From NCBI RefSeq assembly GCF_008728515.1, contig NC_044976.1:217497467-217561466 (forward strand): a DNA stretch of 64,000 nucleotides, in the 5' to 3' direction. The notes below the pieces were generated by a model. It saw only the letters and a list, made by a program, of their open reading frames with translations, was not told the DNA's origin and did not search any database. The stretch is from Papio anubis. Taxonomy: Eukaryota; Chordata; Mammalia; Primates; Cercopithecidae. The position numbers and the translations under genes were made by a program. Positions 1 through 10,490 of the stretch are shown here, in pieces (positions within the stretch are counted from its first letter, which is position 1; every line of letters starts with the position of its first letter).

Positions 1-574
1 TGTATTTGATGTCACCTTGAGACATTAATTATAAGATTCCCTTAAATTGGGTGGCAGTAACGAGGAGAAGACACGTGGTCACTCACTCTGTAATGATTGT
101 ATGGAACTGAAAAGTTAGAAGGGCAAAAAAAAAAATGGTGAATTAAAACATCAAATGGCTGGTATAAAATGAGATTGTAAGCAGCTCAGGTTATTTGATT
201 TCAAAGCCTCGATTTGCTCTTGCACATGCAATTTCATGTGTGCATGTGGGCGAGGAAGCCAACCTAAACATTCTCATTCAGTGTGGTGAGTTTCTTTCTC
301 CCCAGCTTAATGAGTCAATTTTCTGGACAGTGAGTACAAAATATGCTTCTGATTCACTGCATTAAATTGTACTTTGCTTTATAGAGTTATATATGTTCTA
401 TCATACCCTGAATCTCTCTTCTTTCACACCTTCCCTTCCTGCCGCTCTTTTCCTGTCCCTAGCTTTCCCATTTTCTCCCTCTCCGTGGTACATAACCACG
501 CACATGTGTATTTAAGAAACACAGAAATAATAAGACTATACTAACTACAGAAATACTGATACAGTAATAATAGT
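1..574. other. Intergenic DNA, nothing recognised
   Basis: AT-rich sequence with no credible coding frame, RNA gene or young repeat that I can identify. A short homopolymer run of A lies near 126-136. Confidence 0.5.
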
Positions 575-740
575 AGTAACAATAATCATTCTGAGTATTG
601 CCTGTGTGTCAGGCTCTATTCTCCCCTTCACTCGGGGTGTGTGTGTGTATCTGTGTGTGTTTGTGGTGGGGGTATTTAATGAGTCTCATCTAAGATTCAA
701 AACAACTTTATCAGGCAGGTGCTGTCATGATCTGCATTGA
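575..740 (+). repeat. MIR-like SINE fragment
   Basis: The block has the core architecture of a mammalian-wide interspersed repeat: a 'gagtattgcctgtgtgtcaggc' type core, then 'tgagtctcatctaa', then 'aacaactttatcaggcaggtgctgtcatgatctgcatt'-like 3' core with interruptions. A GT-rich microsatellite (about 637-670) interrupts it. The family call is by eye and the element is old and diverged. Confidence 0.5.
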
Positions 741-1926
741 ATAGAAATTCATTTCAGATATAATTATAGTATATTTATTTCAGGTATAATTTCATATCTG
801 ATTTGTGTTTCATGTAAGACAGACAGAAAATAGAATATTCTTGGGATATTGTATTTGCATTAAATTTTCTTGTTTATATCTTTTCAAAGCACTAGGATAT
901 TGATTATATTGCTATTTTCTTAATAAAATATTTGAACCAATAGCATACTAATTCCTGGGCTGGGTGACATCCATTATATTTCTATTCTACCCATATGTGC
1001 TCTAGATAAAGTAATAGTTAAATTTCATACCTGTTTAGGTGAATTTACTACTTGACTTTTGCCTCTTCTATGAAATTCAACTGTTGTTCAGGGAATCACC
1101 AGTGACCATTGTTTTTCATTAGTCAGTCATGACCCATTAAGTCTGACATTTGAAGCTTTTATGATAAAGCTTATAGTTATAATAGCAAGTAGAACATTCA
1201 CATTATGGGTTTATAGAAAGTTCAAAAGATAAAAACATCATTCTTATAGAGTATAACATATAAATATGCAAACATATTTACTATTCCCAAGTAGTTCCAT
1301 TTCATATACTTTTCAAGATAAGTATTTTTCAGACAGAATAGATTTGGTGATTTTTTTTTGTCTTGTGCTTGTCTTGCAGCACAGGACATTTAATGTAAGG
1401 AAATAATGTAGGAGCAAATAAATAACTGCTTAATATTTGAATGTATAATCATATCAGTATTAGTGAATAATTAACCTCTAGATAGATAAAAATTTAAAGA
1501 AATCTGTGGTACGCTTTATCGCTGTAATGAGAGATCTCATAGATAAATGAAAAAGCATTTTTTAGTTCAATTAAGTCTAAATTAATGAATATGTAGTGTG
1601 TTTTAACAATCTTCCTAAATATGAAATGCTCAGAAGGATTTGAGTGTAATGAGTCAATGAGTGAGGAGTACAAAAGGAGACTGGGGTATGATGGTGTCTG
1701 TCCCTAGAAAATAATTTCCAAGCAGGAGTAAATTCAGTGGAACATTTGCACAGTAATCAGATAGGAACAGTTTGATTCACTAATGGGAATAAACATATGA
1801 ACTCTGAAGTAGTTCCATTGGCAAAATTAAACAATCTGGCTACATATACAAATATTTGGAATAGTTGGCTAAACAATTTAAGGAGCCTAAATTATTGTTC
1901 CTAAATGAAGACATTTTTAGATGTGA
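741..1926. other. AT-rich intergenic DNA
   Basis: No gene, RNA gene or assignable repeat seen. Stop codons are frequent in all frames. Confidence 0.45.
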
Positions 1927-1933
1927 TAAGGTC

Positions 1934-1974
1934 TCACACACACACACCCACACCCACACACACCCACACACAGA
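1934..1974 (+). repeat. (CA)n / CACACC microsatellite
   Basis: Imperfect CA repeat with interspersed CCC units, about 40 bp. Confidence 0.9.
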
Positions 1975-3266
1975 CATTTAATCACATGCAGTTATCATCT
2001 GAAAGAAGTATGATGTGTCTGGAAAAAAACTGTGGTCTATTCTTTTGTTAGTATAAAACTTAGAATGAAATTATGTGCATGATTTATGCTGGTGTCACTT
2101 TATATTTCTTTCTCTATAATCATGACCTTTGTTTCCTCAAATCAAAGTGGCTCTCTTTTGCTCGGTTTATGTGAAGTACAATGTCCATTGATTAAATTTT
2201 AGACTGGACCGGCTGAGTGTCTCTTCGAAATGATAGAACTTTAAGTATATATAGAGATGTGAACAGATTTTTGGAAAACATAAGAATTTCCTAAGAAATA
2301 GCAATCCAAAAATCTGAAAAACTTCAGACAAAATCCCTAGGAGAGCAGTTCTCTGATTAATCTCCAAGCTTATAGATATTGTCATATAGTGTGTGTGACT
2401 TTTTTTCCTCCAACATTTAGCATTATTGACAAGGTATACTTGGAGCTAGATGGGCGAGAAATGAACTTTAACTTGGCAAAGAGTTGCATGTGTGGGGAAC
2501 AAGCTGCAGGATAGGTGACACGTTTTCTCCACTTTCAAACATGGAATTGATAAGCTCACTACTAGAGCATTCCTCTTTGCCTACAATGGCAGATTTCATC
2601 CAAAATACTCCTGGATAACATAGAAGATATGCTTTCCTTAATCATTCCAGCATCATGGGAATATATTTGAGATTCCTGATTGACTGGTTATGCCAAGCAA
2701 CATGAAGAAAAGTTGCATAAATTTCAGGTGACTCCTGGTAGTGGACATAAGGTGTTAGAAGTAGGATGATGAGGGAAATAAGAAATAAGTTGTGGATTGC
2801 TTCCAATTTCTGAAGAAAAATATAGGCATTATTGTGCAGATGATATGAACTCTAAAAAATGTAAAAGCCAGTATGAAATACAGAGAAGGAGAATTTATGC
2901 ATAGTTGAAAATACTTTTACATCAAAGGCCGCTAAAAAAAGTAAGTCATTCTTGTAAAAAGGAATTAATGAGACCTAAAATGGGCCAGGAGGTCTGCTAA
3001 GAGTTGAGGATTCAACAGGACATGGAATGACAATAATAAAGTAAATCATTAATTAAACAAGTAAAACCGGAAAGATGATATGACTCTAGGAAGTGGGTAA
3101 ACATTAACAACATCGGATACAGGTATGTTGATTTTGAGTTGTCAGCAATATTTACTGATTTTGTACATTTATTTCTGATAAACTCAGGCAAGGCACCACT
3201 GCCCTTATGTCTGAATCTATGTGTATCATCAAATTTTACAAAGCCTTGGGTCAAAACAGTCAAAAC
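1975..3266. other. Intergenic DNA, nothing recognised
   Basis: No coding frame with family features and no repeat I can name. Short open frames here have no start context or domain. Confidence 0.45.
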
Positions 3267-3595
3267 AGGCAGGACTGGCCGGGTGCAGTGGTTTGGGACT
3301 GTAATCCCAGCACTTTGAGAGGCCAAACCGGGTGGATCACTTGAAGCCAGGAATTTGAGACCAGCCTGACCAACATGGTGAAACCCAGTCTCTACTAACG
3401 TACAGAACTTAGCCAGGCATACTAGTGGTGCCTGTAGTCCCAGCTACTCAGAGGCTGAGGCTCGAGAATTGCTTGACCACAGGACGCTGAGGTTGCAGTG
3501 AGTTGAGATCACACCACTGCACTCCAACCAGGGCAACAGAGCAAGACTCTGTCTCAAAAACGAACAAACAGAAAACACAAAAAATAGGCAGGACT
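3267..3595 (+). repeat. Alu SINE with target duplication
   Basis: Complete sense Alu of about 309 bp (3277-3585), starting GGCCGGGTGCAGTGG, with an A-rich end broken by CGAACAAACAG. The direct repeat AGGCAGGACT flanks it at 3267-3276 and 3586-3595, confirming ordinary L1-mediated insertion. Many CpG and point changes indicate an older (S or J) Alu. Confidence 0.92.
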
Positions 3596-4334
3596 AGTTA
3601 CCCATACATCTGTACACCTCATTGAGGTGCTTATCATTTCTAACTCTTAAAGTCATAGCACACCACTGTTGTTATTCACAGTAATTAAAATAGGATTAAG
3701 GCATCTGTTATTTATGTAAAATCTGAATATTCACAAAAATTAAAATCATTTATATATTGTCAGTGACATAGTTCTGCATTTACTTTACAAAAGGGAAAAT
3801 CTAAGCTTATTTATTCAAACTTAAGTAGTTGTTAATCAGATGGAAAACAATTTTTTTTTAATGTTTGTTATTTGTTTTGATGATCATACCATTTATTGAA
3901 ACTAGACTGATGTATTCATAAGTTTTATAATTTATATATTAATATATGCATGTGTATATGTATTTATGTTGAGGGAAATATACATACAGAAGGTGCACAG
4001 ATAAGTATAATGTAAACATTTAAGTAACCTCTATCAAAATATAAATAAATAATATCAACACCTACTATTTTCCACATTAGAATTAATAAATTATAATTCA
4101 ATTTGTACAAGTTGGCAAAAGAGGTAAATGTAGAATATATTCCTAAAGATACACTGTTGATGTTGACTAAATGATACTTCTATTTTTTACATTTAAAATA
4201 TAGTGTTTCAAATTACAAAGAAACTCGGTTTTGAGACAATATTTCATTACTTGTTAATTGGAAAGTCTTAGAATTACCCATTTTATTTTCTATAAGTTTA
4301 ATATAAATAATAAATGCATTAGACAGAAAATTAA
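3596..4334. other. AT-rich intergenic DNA
   Basis: Very AT-rich with runs such as the TATATATTAATATATG tract near 3930-3955. No gene recognised. Confidence 0.45.
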
Positions 4335-4680
4335 GTTCCCCGGTTCATTCATTTCATTCAAATATTCAACGAACATTATTGAATAACTGCTATGCACTAG
4401 GCTGTCTTCCAGGCAGTTGGTTATTCCAGTGAACAGAACAAGGGTCTCTCATTGTGAAGGGAAAATTCTGGCACAGAATGAAAATAAACAGTAAATACAA
4501 CCAATGTGTTTATTATTTAATGTAGTAGAAGGTGAAAAGTGATTTGCAAACATGTGAAAATGGAGAAGAGTAAGGAGGACCAGGAAATTGGGGTTCAAGT
4601 GGGAGCCTTACACAATTTTTTAAAGGATGTGCAATGAAAGGCCTCCTTGAGAAGGTGACATATGAGAAAAGAGTTGATTT
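4335..4680 (+). repeat. Ancient interspersed repeat, family unassigned
   Basis: The order of motifs (TTCATTCA... AACTGCTATGCACTAGGCTG... CCAGTGAACAGAACAAGG... GGCCTCCTTGAGAAGGTGACAT) follows a well-known old mammalian repeat consensus. I cannot name its family with certainty without a repeat library. Confidence 0.4.
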
Positions 4681-4821
4681 GAGTAAATTATATGGAATTA
4701 ATTAAGATGACAAGACTCAACATGGAGCCAAGGGCCCAACTCAATATACTGAATACTGTCAGTTGGTTTGAGCAAACAAATGTCCATCTTGTAAAATAAG
4801 CCAACTTCAAAAACTGGCTAA

Positions 4822-5140
4822 GAGTACTTTGTTGGGCCAGGTGTGGTGGCTCACGCCTGTAATCCCAGCACTTTGGGAGGCCGAGGCGTGTGGAACACCT
4901 TAGGCCAGGAGTTTGAGACCAGCCTGGCTAACATGGTAAAACCTGTCTCAACTAAAAATAGGAAAATTAGCCAGGCGTGGTGGCAGGTTCCTGTAATCAC
5001 AGCTACTCAAGAGACTGAGGCAGGAGAATCGCTTGGACACCCGGGAGGTAGAGGTTACAGTGAGCTGAGATCACGCCACTGCCCTCTAGCCTGAGCAACA
5101 GCGTAAGACTCCATCTCAAAAAAAAAGGAGTCCTTTGGTG
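4822..5140 (+). repeat. Alu SINE with target duplication
   Basis: Sense Alu (4835-5127) starting GGCCAGGTGTGGTGG and ending in a short A tail. Imperfect 13-bp direct repeats GAGTACTTTGTTG (4822-4834) and GAGTCCTTTGGTG (5128-5140) flank it. Its 3' end lies about 145 bp upstream of the OR2AJ1 start. Confidence 0.92.
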
Positions 5141-5252
5141 CTGATTACAAAACATGCATCACTAACTCTCATTTTATTTTGCAGATATGTTATTATAAGG
5201 TTAAGTTTTACACTAGTTTTTCTTCTTTATTATTTATTTATTATTTCTTTTT

Positions 5253-5254
5253 AG
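5253..5254 (+). other. Putative 3' splice acceptor of the OR2AJ1 coding exon
   Basis: A long T-rich pyrimidine tract (about 5217-5252) ends in TTAG, 18 nt before the first ATG at 5273. OR genes usually have non-coding 5' exons joined at such a site. No transcript evidence is available. Confidence 0.45.
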
Positions 5255-5272
5255 GTTAAAAAAAGTGAATTC

Positions 5273-6198
5273 ATGATGGGCCATCAGAATCACACTTTGC
5301 ACAGCGATTTCATACTTTTGGGACTGTTCTCTTCTTCCCCAACAAGGCTGGTTTTCTTCTTATTTATATTTGCCATTTTCATTATGAGTGTAACAGGAAA
5401 TACACTCATGATCCTCATTCGCAGTGACTCACCACTCCACACTCCAATGTATTTTCTGCTCAGCCATCTCTCCTTTATGGATATCTTGCATGTTTCCAAC
5501 ATTGTTCCCAAAATGGTCACTGACTTCCTGTCAGGCAGCAGAACTATTTCACTTGCAGATTGTGGGTTCCAGGTGTTTCTGGTGGTGAGTGCCTTCTCCT
5601 GGCTGCAATGTCCTATGATTGCTGTGTGGCTATCTGTCACCCGCTGCACTATCCGATTCTTATGAAGGAGTATGCCAGCACTCTCATGGCTGGAGGCTCC
5701 TGGCTCATTGGGGTTTTCAACTCCACAGTCCACACAGCTTACGCACTGCAGTTCCCCTTCTGCGGCTCTAGGGCAATCGATCACTTTTTCTGTGAAGTCC
5801 CTGCCATGTTGAAGTTGTCCTGTGCAGACACAACGAACTATGAACGAGGGGTTCATGTAAGTGCTGTCATCTTCCTGGCGATCCCTGCCTTCTTGATCTC
5901 TGCTTCTTATGGCCAAATTATTCTTACTGTCCTCCAGATGAAATCGTCAGAGGCAAGGAAAAAGTCATTTTCCACTTGTTCCTTCCACATGATTGTGGTC
6001 ATGATGTACTATGGGTCATTTATTTTTATGTATATGAGACCTAAATCATACCACACTCCAGGCCAGGATAAGTTCCTGGCAATATTCTATACGATCCTCA
6101 CACCCACACTCAACTGTTTCATCTACAGCTTTAGGAATAAAGATGTTCTGGTGGTGATAAAAAATATGCTCAAAAGTAAGTGTCTGCATAAAAAATGA
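5273..6198 (+). pseudogene. OR2AJ1: Olfactory receptor OR2AJ1-like, frameshifted
   Basis: Odorant-sensing class A GPCR, broken. The 5' frame (from ATG 5273, or in-frame ATG 5276) encodes the N-terminus with the NHT glycosylation site, TM1 (VTGNTLMIL), the HTPMYFLL motif and TM2-TM3 up to about 5582. Homology then jumps to the frame read from about 5560, which continues GGECLLLAAMS through TM4-TM7 to TGA 6198. Comparing residues with the family, five to six codons at the start of TM3 (about 5580) are missing. The frame offset fits a loss of about 16 bp, since the loss must be 1 mod 3. Independently, the DRY motif reads DCC, and the TM7 NPxxY proline is replaced (LNCFIYS), so a corrected frame would still look impaired. 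The assignment rests on the MMGHQNHT start and the LMKEYAS and KSYHTPGQDKFLA segments. It sits upstream of OR2AK2, as expected for the 1q44 cluster. An artefactual gap is possible, but the motif losses argue for genuine decay. Confidence 0.88.
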
Positions 6199-6866
6199 AT
6201 AGGAAAATTCCTGAACGTGCATTCTATTTCTACATTAAGTACCTGAAGGATACTCATGATAGATTTTCTAGAAAGAAACCAATGCTTCTATCTTGCACAT
6301 ATAAGAAGTGAATATTTCAGAAACCTTGTTAATAGTAAATAATAACCTGTGTTTGTGTTGTAAACATATACCTGTAGAAATGTATTGTTCCTTCTGTGGT
6401 ACCAATTATAATCATGCAACGGTTACAGGAAGTAAAAATTACCCAAGGCGTCCTACTCCCTAACACTAAAATTGTAAGACTTTATAAGAATGTCTTTAAA
6501 AATACAATCCCTCATGCATTGTATAACAAACACAAATCCATATAATGTCTATTTTCATAAAACTTTGTAAATTATATTGCTAACATTTATGAAAAATCCA
6601 CAAATTCCACATGAAATCTCCATTATTCTTTGCCTGGTTTGTCAACACCTTTATTTAGTAAAGTTTTATATATATACCTATATACATATATAATTTGTGT
6701 TAAAACTGAATTACTCATATGTTAGAAGCAACTCTATAATATCAGATAAGATTATAAAAATTGTCTAATTTCATTTATGCATATAGTATTATATTTTACA
6801 AACTCTTCTAGCAATTCATCCTAAAATTTTTTTCAAAGATGATCATATTTCTATTGAGAATTCGTT
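6199..6866. other. AT-rich flank of OR2AJ1
   Basis: No gene seen. An alternating TA-rich tract lies at about 6666-6694. Confidence 0.45.
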
Positions 6867-7399
6867 TATTTTTTTTTTGTTTTTTACAAACAATAAGACG
6901 CACTTTGTAACTTTCCAACATACAAAGAGCCTGGGTCAAATCTGCCTTCTGGCAGCTGGGCACCACGTCTGCTCCCCTGCAGGCTGCTGCCTTCCTTCAC
7001 ATTGCACTGCTCACTGGGTGGTTCTGGTCCCGGGACCTGGTGGTAGGGGCTGAAGAAAGGGGGCTGGGAAGCCAAGTTCTGCTCTCCTCACGCGGTGGCC
7101 TGCGCCTGTCATCTGCTTGTTTGGCTACAGAACGCTGGCAAACCACTGGTGTAGGTCCAAGAGCCCAAAAGCTGAGAAACTTAGAGTCCAGTATTTGAGG
7201 GCAGGAAGCATCCAGCACGGGAGACAGACGGAGGCCAGAAGACTTGGGCCAGTCCAGTCCTTCCATGTTCCTTGGCCTGCTTTGATCCCAGCCATGCTGG
7301 CAGCTGCTTAGATGATGCCCACCCAGACTGAGGCTGGGTCTGCCTCTCCCAATCCACCGACTCGATGTTAATCTTTCGTAACACCCTCACAGACACACC
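6867..7399 (-). repeat. Poly(A)-ended retrotransposed sequence, origin unknown
   Basis: The left border is a T-rich run (about 6867-6886), i.e. a poly(A) tail read on the minus strand. It is followed by GC-richer sequence unlike the AT-rich surroundings. I do not recognise the source transcript. It runs directly into the antisense L1 5'UTR-like block on its right, so the two may be one chimeric retrocopy. Open frames here look incidental. Confidence 0.4.
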
Positions 7400-8390
7400 C
7401 AGGAACAATGCTTTGCGTCCTTCAATCCAATCAAGGTGATACTCAGTGTTAACCCTCACACCCTCGATGTGGTATCTGGGTATTGCTGCTCATTATTCAG
7501 GGCCCAGGGGCTCTTTAGTTAATAGGTGCTGAATGTTCCCAGAACTGGGTCCTTCCTTTGAAGGCAACGGGTTCCTTTCTGGCCCAGGGTGTGTCTAGAA
7601 GTGTCATCTGGGAGGTAGGGCCTGGAATGGGGGCCTCAGAACTCTGACCTGTCCTCTCTCCTGCTGTGGCTTGGCTGGTATTCTAGACACAAGACAAAAT
7701 CCTCCCAAATCTTCCCTCTCCTCTCCTCAAGCAGAAGGAAGGAGTTTCTTTCGGAGCTTTGAGCTCAGCAGCCTGAGGTTAGGGGAGGGGTGATGTCAGC
7801 ACTCGCTTCGCCGTCCCAGCTATTGTCTCAGTACATCACGTGCCCCTCAGTCTGCTGTCTTTGGACCTAGTTCTGCATCAGGACTCACCTACGAATTGCT
7901 GTCCTTATGGCCTAGATGGCCTTTCAAGTTTGCTTGGAGACACAGAGTGCCGTAGTCCTTGGTGGGGAGGTTGGCAGACACTCAAGTTTAGACCACTGGG
8001 ATTGCTTCCCCTCTGGCTGGGACTGCTTTAAATGCTCCCTCTGTGGGCAGGTGTCAGTTGAGTTTTGTCCAGTTTTCCTTTTTGCTCCAACGGGACAGGT
8101 GTGAGTTCACTGCCTCACAATTGGTGTGTTCTCCTTCCCCCAGCACCCAGAGATGATATCCGCATCATGCCACGCTGATGGCAGGTGGGGAGGGCCGATG
8201 TCCACGATTCAGGACTGTTTGTAATCCCTTCAGGGCCTCTTTCAGTGATATGAAACCAGGTGCTGTGAGTGCTCACCTGATTTCTCATTCTTAGAAAGGT
8301 GTTGTTTTGTGTGTAGAGAGTTGTTGACTTGGTGTCCTTGCAGGGGAATGGTTGGTGGAGCTTTCTATTTCATCATCTTGCTCAGCCCTC
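7400..8390 (-). mobile_element. L1 5'UTR-like block, antisense, older primate L1
   Basis: Read on the minus strand, the right end begins with GCTGAGCAAGATG, like an L1 5' terminus. It continues with stretches I recognise from older primate L1 5'UTRs (TCAGGTGAGCACTCACAGC near 8265, CCAAGGACTACGGCACTC near 7955, CTTTGTCTTGTGTCTAGAA near 7690, ACTAAAGAGCCCCTGG near 7510). No ORF1 or ORF2 follows. The left limit is approximate. Confidence 0.5.
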
Positions 8391-8400
8391 CCTCTATTGA

Positions 8401-8528
8401 TTTTTTTTTTTTAATATTGTATTTCACTATGTTGCCCAAGATGGGGTCAAACTCCTGTACCCAAGTGGTCCTCCTTCCTCAACCTCCTGAGTAGCTGGGA
8501 TTACAGGCCCACTCCACTGCACCTGGCT
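8401..8528 (-). repeat. Antisense Alu monomer or fragment
   Basis: Starts with a T run and continues TATTTCACTATGTTGCCCAAG... CTGGGATTACAGGCCCACTCC. It covers only about one Alu arm, so it is either a free monomer-type element or a truncated Alu. It abuts the L1 5'UTR-like block. Confidence 0.75.
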
Positions 8529-9737
8529 TTGCTGATGTTTATCATTATCTGTGTAATGATCCCACTAAGGAATTTTTGATAACTTTTATTTACAGTTTTA
8601 ATCAACCTAATTGCATTCTACCTTTGTATTTTAGACAAACTTTAAGGCTGTTTAGCCTTTCTCACCAAATAATTCATTCGATATCTAAAGATTTTGCAAA
8701 TAACTGTGTGGATCTCTGTAAACATATTCCATTATATCATGGTTTACACAAGTCATGTTAAACCCATGTAATTCTTTCTCTGGGGAAAGTAAGCGTGGTG
8801 AGGGAATTAGAAGCCTTCCACAGTAGTCTCCAATTAGGCATTTCCCCCACCGGAATCCTTTCTCTGTAATGAACGTCCTACTTGAGAGGATTCCAAATGA
8901 TGCAATTACCATGGGAAAATAAAATCCCCATGTTTATATATTGTTGGATTTAAGTTACTTTGTTTTGTATTTATTTTCTAGTGTCATATTCAAGTGCTTA
9001 AACATGGAAGATATTTCTTATTTAAGGACAGATTTTGTCATTTTAATCATTCCACTTATATTTGGCTCCCAGTGAAGGGAGACGAAACTGTGTTTGATAA
9101 GTTTCCTCGTCTTTTTCCGGAAAGAATTAATCACCAGGAGGGGTAAGTAGCTATAACAAATGGATGATTCTGAACTCATAATTTCAAATGCACATGTTTG
9201 GAGCATCTCAATATTTAAATTTCTATAGAACATCTCAATGCCTAAATTTCAGAGACATACCACTGGCCAAGGTGTTAGAGAATCTTCTATTTGTAAGATC
9301 GTGCAGATAATGATGATTCTGTTACATGGACAAGTCATCTTTCTAACCTGACTATATCTACAAAGGGCTATGGAAATAATCATTTTAATTGAATTTTAAT
9401 TGCATTAATATCAATCGAAGATAAAATTAAAACTTATTTCTAATTTTTACCTAATTTTTCAGCTTCTTACATTTTCATTACATATGGGAAATTTCCTCCA
9501 AGTAGTGATAAGGTAATAGAATCTTATCACCCTAAGATGGATAAGGTGGCTAGAAAAGACAAATCATGAACGTGACTAATCATTGTCTAGAACTTGTGGA
9601 ACAAGCAGTTACCGAAAGTTACCTCAATGCCAAGTTATTGTCTAATCAAATTTACATTATTCTATTTTAAACTTCTTTGTGAAAGCAATCTAAGTTCCTT
9701 CTATTAACATGTTTTACATTTTGATTGATTATCTATA
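8529..9737. other. Intergenic DNA, nothing recognised
   Basis: AT-rich, no gene or assignable repeat. Confidence 0.45.
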
Positions 9738-10050
9738 TTCTACTTTATTTTTTTTTTTGAGACAAAGTCTTGCTCCTGTTGCCCAGGGTGGAATGCAGTG
9801 GCGTGATCTTGGCTCATTGCAACCTACGCCTCCTGGGTTCAAGCTGCCTCGGCCTCCTGAGTAGCTGCCACCACAGCTGGCTATTTTTTTTTATTTTTTG
9901 TTTTTTATTTTTATTTTTAGTAGGGTCAGGGTTTCACCATGTTGGCCAGGCTGGTCTCAAACTCCTGACCTCAGGTGATCCACCTGCCTCAGCCTCCCAA
10001 ACTGCTTGGGATTATAGGGTTGAGCTACTGCACCGGCCTGTGTCCTACTT
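9738..10050 (-). repeat. Antisense Alu SINE
   Basis: T-rich start near 9748, then GAGACAAAGTCTTGCTCCTGTTGCCC to CACCGGCC at about 10038. A short CTACTTT direct repeat lies on both sides (about 9739 and 10046). Several indels and substitutions suggest an older Alu. Confidence 0.88.
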
Positions 10051-10383
10051 TTGAAACCCAATCTTTTTGAAATCCTAACCTTCATTTTATAGTGTCTCTA
10101 TTATATTTTTAAATATTAACACCAAAATACTAGCATCAATATTTAACACTTATTATTTAATGTGCTAAGTAAAATATATGGCACAGGTATTCAATAGATA
10201 AATGAATAAGTGACATTTTAAACTTTTGTTATTATCTTAGTTTCCTTTCACACTATGTCAGGCAGGAAATTTAGGGACCATCTCCATTTTAATACAGACT
10301 TATTTGCTTACCAAAAGGAAAATTACTAGAAAAAAAAAACTTTGAAATTAAATCTAGCACTTTTGAAGACACAATGGAATGCA

Positions 10384-10490
10384 AAGAGGAAGAGAAGGAG
10401 GAAAGAAGAAAAAATGAAGAGAGAGAAATGGAGGAGAGGAGGAGAAAAGACAGAAGGAAAGAAAAAGAAAAGAAAAGGATGGGAGGAGAG
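10384..10490 (+). repeat. Purine-rich (GA) tract
   Basis: About 105 bp of nearly uninterrupted purines, mostly GGA, GAA and AAAG units. Low complexity; the open frames across it are compositional. Confidence 0.85.

Noticed and set aside
4843..5094. Open frames MVAHACNPSTLGG... and similar at 57654-57913 and 61064-61303
   Set aside because: These are standard translations of Alu sequence.
5290..5916. 208-codon minus-strand open frame
   Set aside because: It is the antisense shadow of the OR2AJ1 coding sequence, with no homology of its own that I recognise.
7840..8104. Overlapping GC-rich open frames
   Set aside because: They fall in what looks like an antisense L1 5'UTR, so they are not treated as genes.
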